A DNA stretch of 64,000 nucleotides from CAKZML01 sp963823435 (GTDB lineage Bacteria > Pseudomonadota > Gammaproteobacteria > Steroidobacterales > BM003): assembly GCA_963823435.1 (NCBI GenBank), contig CAWGLN010000001.1, positions 1,178,001 through 1,242,000 of the forward strand, written 5' to 3'. This document shows, in pieces, positions 58,146-64,000 of the stretch. Numbering within the stretch: the first letter of the stretch is position 1; each line of letters starts with the position of its first letter. The notes beneath the pieces were generated by a model that worked only from the letters and a program-made list of their open reading frames with translations, did not search any database and was not told where the DNA came from. The position numbers and the translations under genes are program-made.

Positions 58146-58405
58146 TTTTAAATAAAGAAATCCCCCGGTCCGAAAGGGCCGGGGGTTTTTCTTTGTCTGC
58201 GATTTGTCAGTGGACCTGCTTGAGCATGAGCTCATGTGACAAAATCGCAGGAGCGATTTTGAACGGTGGAGCGATAGCGACGCCGGCCCGCAGGGCAAGG
58301 GCCTGCAAGGCCCGCAGTAAAGTAGGTCACCTCACCCCAGCTTCAGTTGCCTATCCTGAATACCGTTCACGCTTCTTTTTGTCTTGGCGCAATACGCGCG
58401 CATTG
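58146..58405 (+). repeat. rrn 3'-flank direct repeat, copy B
   Basis: Second copy of 57688-57946 with a complete second terminator hairpin (58162-58193). It differs by small indels only. A 169-codon reading frame across this area is composed of repeat sequence and is not accepted as a gene. Confidence 0.9.
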
Positions 58406-58503
58406 ACCGTTGCCTCCCGAGTTGGGGTGCGTAGGCGCGCCTGGCGCAATACGCGCGCACTGACTGTTGCCGCCCGACCGGGCGTACGCAGGCGCGCCTG
58501 GGC
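58385..58503 (+). repeat. About 60-bp GC-rich repeat, units 2 and 3 in tandem
   Basis: Two adjacent versions of the unit at 57926-57986. Unit 2 is diverged in the middle (TCCCGAGTTGGGGTGCGTAG); unit 3 is nearly identical to unit 1. Confidence 0.8.
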
Positions 58504-58549
58504 CGGGGGCTTTTCTTTGTCTGCGATTTGTCAGTAGACCTGCCTGAGC
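58500..58549 (+). repeat. Truncated third copy of the terminator-side repeat
   Basis: GGGCCGGGGGCTTTTCTTTG and the following 30 bases match 57718-57767 with a few changes, but the left half of the terminator stem is missing. Confidence 0.8.
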
Positions 58550-58556
58550 CAGGTGC

Positions 58557-58874
58557 TTACTCCGCCGGCGCCTTCTCTAACGTTGCGTAGTAGGCCGCCA
58601 TGTTTGCTATGTCATCCTCGCTCAGTCCCTTGACCTGCTTTTTCATGTCCTTGTTGTTGAGCGTTCCGTCCTGGTATTCCTTCATTACCTTGATGAAATC
58701 GGCTTCGGCAAGGCCGACAATTGCTGGGTAATCATCGTCTCCCCAGCCATCATCCCCATGACACATTGCACAGTCCTCAATCATGGCTTGGCCAGCCGCG
58801 GCATCGCCGGCAGTCGCAGGACCGACAAGCACCAGGCAACCGGATACCAGTATTGCCAGTGACGTCATTTTCAT
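58557..58874 (-). CDS. Small class I cytochrome c
   Basis: A 105-residue periplasmic cytochrome with a signal peptide (ILVSGCLVLVGPATA), haem-binding CAMCH near residue 35, and a likely Met ligand in the C-terminal part (DMKKQVKGLSEDDIANMAAY). GAGGAG precedes the ATG. The fold resembles c-552/c5-like carriers that donate electrons to terminal oxidases. It stands alone, with its stop abutting the rrn repeat region. Confidence 0.92.
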   Translation of the reverse strand: MKMTSLAILVSGCLVLVGPATAGDAAAGQAMIEDCAMCHGDDGWGDDDYPAIVGLAEADFIKVMKEYQDGTLNNKDMKKQVKGLSEDDIANMAAYYATLEKAPAE

Positions 58875-59030
58875 GGTTTGCTCCTCTGGTTAATCAAATC
58901 CAATTCCAGTAAGTATTCTACCGACGTATTCTTAACGTGGGATGAACCTGAATCCTTTCGCCTACAATCTACTTTGTCCAGAGCAAAGCTATAGTCTCCC
59001 TGGGCAGACATCAAGGGGCCGGGGCCAAGC

Positions 59031-59826
59031 ATGCGTATTTTGCTATTGGGACATCGAGAAATTGCCAGCAACCTGGGCATCAGTCTGCTGGTGCAGGGTC
59101 TGAAGCACCATCACCTGAGGATTGCGCTGTCCGGAGCAGGAGAGGAGGCGCACGCCGGCCTCCCACCGGAGCTTGCCGACCTGAATCGCGTGGAGCAGTC
59201 CATGTGCGACACCCTCGATGAAGGCATGGCGGGTGCTGCCGCGGCCCGGGTGGGGCTATATGGTTTCAAGGATCTGGCAGCCCAAACCGGCCGCCCCATC
59301 GAAACTCTCGCCCACCCAAATTCCTCCGAAGGACTGGGGTTGCTGAAAGACTGGGCCCCTGACCTGATCCTGTCGCTGCGTTACAGAAAGATCCTGTACG
59401 AGGAGGCCATCGCGCAACCTCGGCTCGGCGTGTTGAACCTGCACTCGGGGTTGCTGCCTAAATTCCGTGGCGTAATGGCAACATTTCACGCCATGTTGGA
59501 AGGTGATGAGGCAAATCGGCAGCACTTTGCACCGCATTAGCAGTCGGGGTATTGATACGGGTGAAATTATTCAAAGCTTCCCGGTTACGCCACCTGGCGA
59601 CCAAAGCTACCTGGCCAACGTGTTGTCTCTCTACCCACGGGGATGCGCAGAAATGGTCAGCGCGGTCAAGGTGCTGGAGCTTGGTAACTCATTGAAAACA
59701 CAACGACAACCAGACTCCGAATCCTATTACAGAACGCCCTCCGCTGATCAAATCAGGCGATTCCTGGCATCCGGGATGCGATTGTGCCACGGTCGGGAAC
59801 TGGCCGAATTCCTGGCGCAGGAATAG
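59031..59826 (+). pseudogene. Formyltransferase-family protein, one frameshift
   Basis: Two frames together encode about 264 residues of a formyltransferase-fold enzyme. Frame one (59031 to about 59508) includes LGHREIASNLGISLLVQ, APDLILSLRYRKIL and the catalytic-type GVLNLHSGLLPKFRGVMATF. One extra base near 59507-59513 shifts the frame, and IGSTLHRISSRGIDTGEIIQ (with the conserved Asp) continues to 59826. It is not typical Fmt: it is shorter and lacks a clear tRNA-binding C-domain. Sugar or amino-acid formylation is possible. The lesion may be real or an error. Confidence 0.75.
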
Positions 59827-60057
59827 CTGAAAACCAGCTTCTGAAGTCGGCTGGGCCTGTGCATCGAGTTTCCTCCTGCTTGAGTTGACCCGGGCAACTA
59901 TCTTGCTTGAATAGCTTGCACCAACGTTGCGTAATTGCTACGTTCTAGCTGGACCGGTTCTTATGTGAACTCGCAAAGGGTGACGTAGAAGAACTTCAAA
60001 AGCAGTCGGTTCAGTACCGGTCACGCATTTTAATCAAGGTTTTTTAAGGGGATATTC

Positions 60058-62611
60058 ATGAAGCCATCGACCAGATTGCGTCTGGCTGTAGCGCTTGGTC
60101 TACAAATACCTTTCTTTGTAGGTTTTTCGCAGCCCGCGCTTGCCCAGGACGCTGCAACAGCAGAAAACCTGGAAATCGAAGAGATTATCAGTACCGGTAC
60201 CCGTGCTCGTGCTCGCTCGGTGGAAGATTCGCCGGCGCCAGTGGATGTGCTGTCGGCCAGTGATTTCACTGACCAGGGCGACACTGATCTGAGCAACCTG
60301 CTGCGTACGATTGTTCCGTCTTATAACGTGAACACCCAGCCCATCAGTGACGCCGCCACCATTGTGCGCCCGGCCAACCTGCGTGGACTGGCACCTGACC
60401 ACACCCTGGTCCTTATTAATGGCAAGCGCCGCCATCGCGCCGCGGTCATTTACTGGCTGGGCAACGGCATTTCCAACGGCGCCCAGGGTCCGGATATTTC
60501 CATGATTCCTGCGATCGCCCTGAAGCGTGTGGAAGTCCTGCGTGACGGCGCTGCCGCCCAGTACGGCTCGGACGCGATCGCCGGTGTGATGAACTTCATC
60601 CTCAAGGACGAAGCCGAAGGCGGTTCCATGGAAGTGAAGTATGGCGAATACGCCGAGGGTGACGGCGCCGCGACGAGCATCGCCGGCAACATTGGCCTGC
60701 CGTTCTCCGCAATGGCTTTGCCAACGCCAGCTTTGAATACAGCGAATCGGATCCTACCGACCGAAGCGTGCAACGAAATGACGCCGCCGGCCTGATCGCC
60801 GCCGGTAACACGGCCGTGGCCAATCCGGCCCAGATCTGGGGTTCTCCCGAGATTACCGATGATCTGAAAATCTGGCTGAACATGGGCCTGACCCTGAACG
60901 ACAGCGCCGAATTCTATGCCTTCGGCAACTTCGCCAAGAAGCATGTGGATGGCGGCTTCTTCTTCCGTAATCCCAATACCCGCAGCGGCGTATTCAGTGG
61001 CGATGGTGGAGACGACCTTGTTGATTCGGCGATATGCTGGATGCCACAGGACGGCATCCTGGACGGTATCAGCCAATTGCCCGGTGCGTCAATATCGATG
61101 AACTGATGTTCCTGATCCTACGACGTGCCAGCCCCAGTTGGCCGCAGCGTCTTTGCCGACCCCAATTGCTTCTCTTCCAGGAAATGTTCCCCGGTGGTTT
61201 CACTCCCCGTTTCGGTGGTGATGTGAGCGACACTTCCCTGGCGTCAGGCGTGCGCGGCGAAATGGACAACGGTCTGCGTTATGACGTGAGCGCCAGCCTT
61301 GGCCAGAACGAAGTGAATTTCTTTATTCGCAACACCGTCAACGCTTCGCTGGGTGGAGCCAGCCCGACATCCTTCGACCCGGGCGCCTATACCCAGTTCG
61401 AGCGCAACTTTAATGTCGACTTTGGCTACAGCCCGACCGAGAGACTGAACCTGGCCTTCGGCGCCGAGCAACGCAAGGAAGAGTTCACGGTCCGCGTGGG
61501 TCAGCAGGAATCCTTTGAAATTGGATCGCTGGCACCCCAGGGCTTCAGCGTTGCCTCCAATGGCTTCCCCGGCTTCAGCAACCTGGCGGGTGGCAGCTTC
61601 GTTCGTAACAACGTCGGTGTTTACTTCGATGTCGAATTCGAGGCTACCGAGAGACTGTTGCTGGCTGCAGCCATACGTTATGAGGACTACTCTGACTTTG
61701 GCACAACCACCAACGGCAAACTCGCCGGTAACTTCCGCATCACTGACAATGTCGGTGTGCGTGCCACGGTCAGCACCGGCTTCAAGGCGCCTACTCCGGG
61801 TCAGTCAAACGCCTATAACGTGTCAACCGAGTTTGACATCCAGGCGAATGAGCTGGTCAACAACGGCACCATTCCCTCGACCTCGGCGGTTGCAGCCCTG
61901 CGTGGAGGCAAGCCTCTGGAGCCTGAAGATTCCACCAACTGGACCGCCGGTGTGTTCTTCAACTTTGGCGGACTGGATGTCACCATTGATTACTTCAACA
62001 TCGAAGTGGCCGACAGGCTGAACTTGTCCCAGGAATACCAGCTGACCCCGCAGGAAATCCAGGACCTGATTGATGAAGGCATCACTGCCGCGGCAAGCCT
62101 CGACAACTTCCGCTTCTTCACCAACGACTTCGATACCACGACCGAGGGTATTGACGTGGTGGCCACCTATCCGCTGGATTGGGCTAACGCCGGCAGCACC
62201 AACCTGACCCTGGCCTACAACACGACCTCCACCGAGGTGACGAGGTTCGGAGCTACGGTTGACGAGACGCGTGTCAAGCAGATCGAGGATGGTGTGCCAG
62301 AAACCCGCTGGAATTTCACTGCCAACCATGCGGTTTCGGATTGGAACATCCTGGCCCGTGTCAGCTACTTCGATGACTGGTACGATTCTGAAGATGGTCA
62401 GACCTATAGCGGCGAATATCTGCTTGATGCAGAAGTGGCCTACCAGTGGAATGACAATGTCAGGGTAATGCTGGGCGCCCAGAACCTGCTCGACACGTAT
62501 CCGGAGGACAACCCGGGTGCTGCCGATGGTGTGGGCAACGCTTACAGCCAGTACAGCCCCTTCGGCTTCAACGGCGCGTTCTACTACATGCGCGTGCGTT
62601 ACGAGTTCTAG
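60058..62611 (+). pseudogene. TonB-dependent receptor with several frameshifts
   Basis: An outer-membrane receptor of about 850 codons. Intact parts are the signal peptide (GLQIPFFVGFSQPALAQ), a TonB-box-like IEEIISTGTR, the plug (LSNLLRTIVPSYNVNTQPIS, LRGLAPDHTLVLINGKRRHR, LRDGAAAQYGSDAIAGVMNF) and the barrel, ending in FYYMRVRYEF. One base is lost near 60707-60713, where LPFS should lead into NGFANASFEYSES. Several more single-base changes lie between about 61020 and 61190. The reading frame is then stable from EMFPGGFTPRF to the end. AAGGGG precedes the ATG. The substrate is unknown. Confidence 0.85.
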
Positions 62612-62641
62612 GGTCCAGGCTGGAGTTTGAGGCCGGGTAGA

Positions 62642-62659
62642 CCAGCGCAGCTGCGCTGG
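62642..62659. other. Perfect 18-bp palindrome
   Basis: CCAGCGCAGCTGCGCTGG, 31 nt after the receptor stop and 23 nt before its terminator. It could be an operator-like site or a stem of the 3' untranslated region. Confidence 0.5.
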
Positions 62660-62681
62660 CAGCCCGACCAAAGCCTGAAAG

Positions 62682-62709
62682 AGCCCCGCCAACTGGCGGG
62701 GCTTTTTTT
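62682..62709 (+). terminator. Intrinsic terminator of the TonB receptor gene
   Basis: AGCCCCGCC-AACT-GGCGGGGCT followed by a run of eight T. Confidence 0.93.
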
Positions 62710-62797
62710 TGGCCCGGGGCTCCATAAAGGGTGAAGTGGGTCAAATCTGACTCGAACCTGCGTACAATAAGTGGTTTCTGATTTCGAGAAGAGTTCT

Positions 62798-64000
62798 ATG
62801 CGGTATATGTCCTTTCTGCGTATTGGCGTCCTGGCCCTGGCTTCTGTGCTGGCATCCTGTGGTGGCTCGGATAACGAACCCTCAGCGTATTATGTACGTC
62901 TTGTACATGTTGTGAAGGACGCGCCGCGGCTGACCCTGAGTGTCGACCAGTTGCCTGCTCGAAACCTGGTTGACTACCTGAGCGCCACGCCCTTTGTGGT
63001 GCCTATCAGCGACGGCAGCAGCCCGAATATCGTTCCTGTCGATGTTTACGGCAATACCCCCGACGGCACCAGATTTCGAGGTCGCCGGTATCCCGAGTTT
63101 CGAATTTCTTGGGGGTTATGAATACACCGTAGTAACCGCCGGCACCCTTGCCGACCCGCTGCTATTCGTGACCAGCATGCCCCGTCGAAATAAGCCTGTG
63201 ATCGGCGGATATCTGGAAGTTGTGCATGTGGCGGCGAACCAGGGCCCCCTGGATATCTACCTGACCGAGCCTGAATTGGACCTGACCGGGGTCACGCCGT
63301 TTTCAACTCTTTCCCTGGCCGAGACCTCTGGTTCGCTGCAATTCACCCAGGGAGCCTATCAAATACGGGTCACGCCATCGGGTTCTTCCACGGTCATTTT
63401 TGACTCTGGATATCTGAATCTGATCGTCGATGGCGGAATGGCAGATGACCCTGGTGGACTCGCTTGCCACCGGGGGCCCCGTGCTGCGCATGATCAGCAC
63501 GGCGGGTGGAGCCAGCGCGATTATAGATGACCCTGCGATGCTCACGAGTGTGCGCGCCCTTAATATAGACCTGACCAAGGGGCCAATTGACGTGTTTGCC
63601 GGGCCCGACAGCACGCCCGTTGCCCTGGCCCTGGACTATGTAGACATCAGTACCTATAGCGATTTTTCCCCAGGGGACCTGGACTTTCTGGTTACGCTCG
63701 CGGGCGACCCCGGAAGCATATTGCTGGAGGTCACAAACCCGGTAGTTGCCGGAACAACATACACCTCTGTAATTGGGACTCTTGGAGACGGGATTACCCA
63801 GGTGCTGGTTCCCGATGACACCCGCAGTGTGGCGACCTCGACCAAGATACGTTTTGTGCAAGGCCTCAATGTTCCGGGATATATAAACGTATACATGACT
63901 GATGAAATACCAGCGGTTCCCCCTAGCGGGTTCCCAAATGCCGTCGTATTGAGCCAGGCTTACGGCGCCGTTTCCCTGACCGGAAACAAGGAGCCCGGTG
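62798..64000 (+). pseudogene. DUF4397 repeat lipoprotein, frameshifted and cut by the window end
   Basis: A lipoprotein (signal FLRIGVLALASVLASC, lipobox LASC) made of repeated DUF4397-like beta domains. Typical phrases are YYVRLVHVVKDAPRLTLSVD, LEVVHVAANQGPLDIYLTEP, VRALNIDLTKGPIDVFAGPD and IRFVQGLNVPGYINVYMTDE. The frame gains one base near 63068-63072 and one near 63440-63447, then stays open to the window end. The protein should sit on a membrane or the surface; the function is unknown. Its proximity to a TonB receptor may be coincidental, since a terminator separates them. Confidence 0.75.

Noticed and set aside
58028..58537. A 169-codon frame over the rrn 3' repeats
   Set aside because: Its peptide contains the same segments twice because it translates the DNA repeats and terminator stems; there is no ribosome site.
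57688..58549. Possible insertion sequence
   Set aside because: No transposase, terminal inverted repeats or target duplication were found; the repeats contain terminator and 5S-end sequence.
59885..59913. Promoter of the TonB receptor (TTGACC with a weak TGAATA)
   Set aside because: The -10 is poor and no other evidence supports it.

Overview
The window is bacterial chromosome (roughly 58% G+C by eye) from a gammaproteobacterium of the Pseudomonadales/Cellvibrionales kind. The evidence is a gammaproteobacterial 16S gene, an rrn operon carrying tRNA-Ile(GAT) and tRNA-Ala(TGC), and two long blocks of gene order also known from Pseudomonas: DUF4426-yggU-yggT-proC-yggS / pilT-pilU / pyrB-ruvX-algH-tonB-gshB / pilGHIJ-chpA-chpC, and DUF6776-bactofilin-erpA-anmK-mepM/tyrS-rrn. 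I cannot name a genus.

Layout. 1-6.3 kb: the end of htpG, a lipoprotein, msrB with a lipoprotein FKBP isomerase, an amidohydrolase remnant, a PEBP protein, a coupled antiporter-hydrolase-TerB operon and HU. 6.4-13 kb: the proC/yggS operon divergent from three retraction-type ATPases (pilT, pilU and a second pilU-like gene). 13-18 kb: a minus-strand run gshB-tonB-algH-ruvX-pyrB plus a PyrK-like flavoprotein. 18-27 kb: a reduced type IV pilus chemosensory cluster whose large kinase gene chpA is interrupted by two single-base frameshifts. 27-43 kb: argE-rsmE, ampD-ampE, vitamin B12 uptake genes scattered over both strands with a cobalamin riboswitch before btuB, a frameshifted aldehyde dehydrogenase, tyrA coupled to a diguanylate cyclase, and rppH. 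43-52 kb: bactofilin, erpA, ppx, anmK, an M23 peptidase, tyrS, cytochrome c' and cytochrome b. 52.1-57.7 kb: a complete rrn operon with promoters, boxA sites, processing stalks and terminator. 57.7-58.6 kb: a duplicated repeat region. 58.6-64 kb: a cytochrome c, a frameshifted formyltransferase, a badly frameshifted TonB-dependent receptor and a frameshifted DUF4397 lipoprotein that runs off the end.

The genes serve surface motility and its sensory control (pilTU, pilGHIJ-chpAC, a c-di-GMP synthase), cobalamin salvage (btuB, btuF, btuC, btuD, a PduO-type adenosyltransferase and a TonB-type energiser), cell-wall recycling (ampD, ampE, anmK, an M23 peptidase) and housekeeping. No integrase, transposase, CRISPR array or phage gene was seen. 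The most unusual features are the third PilT-family ATPase, the chemosensory cluster without adaptation enzymes and with a receptor lacking a sensor domain, PyrK beside pyrB, and the duplicated rrn 3' flank. Many single-base frameshifts, densest after 59 kb, are either gene decay or consensus errors; the sequence alone cannot decide.
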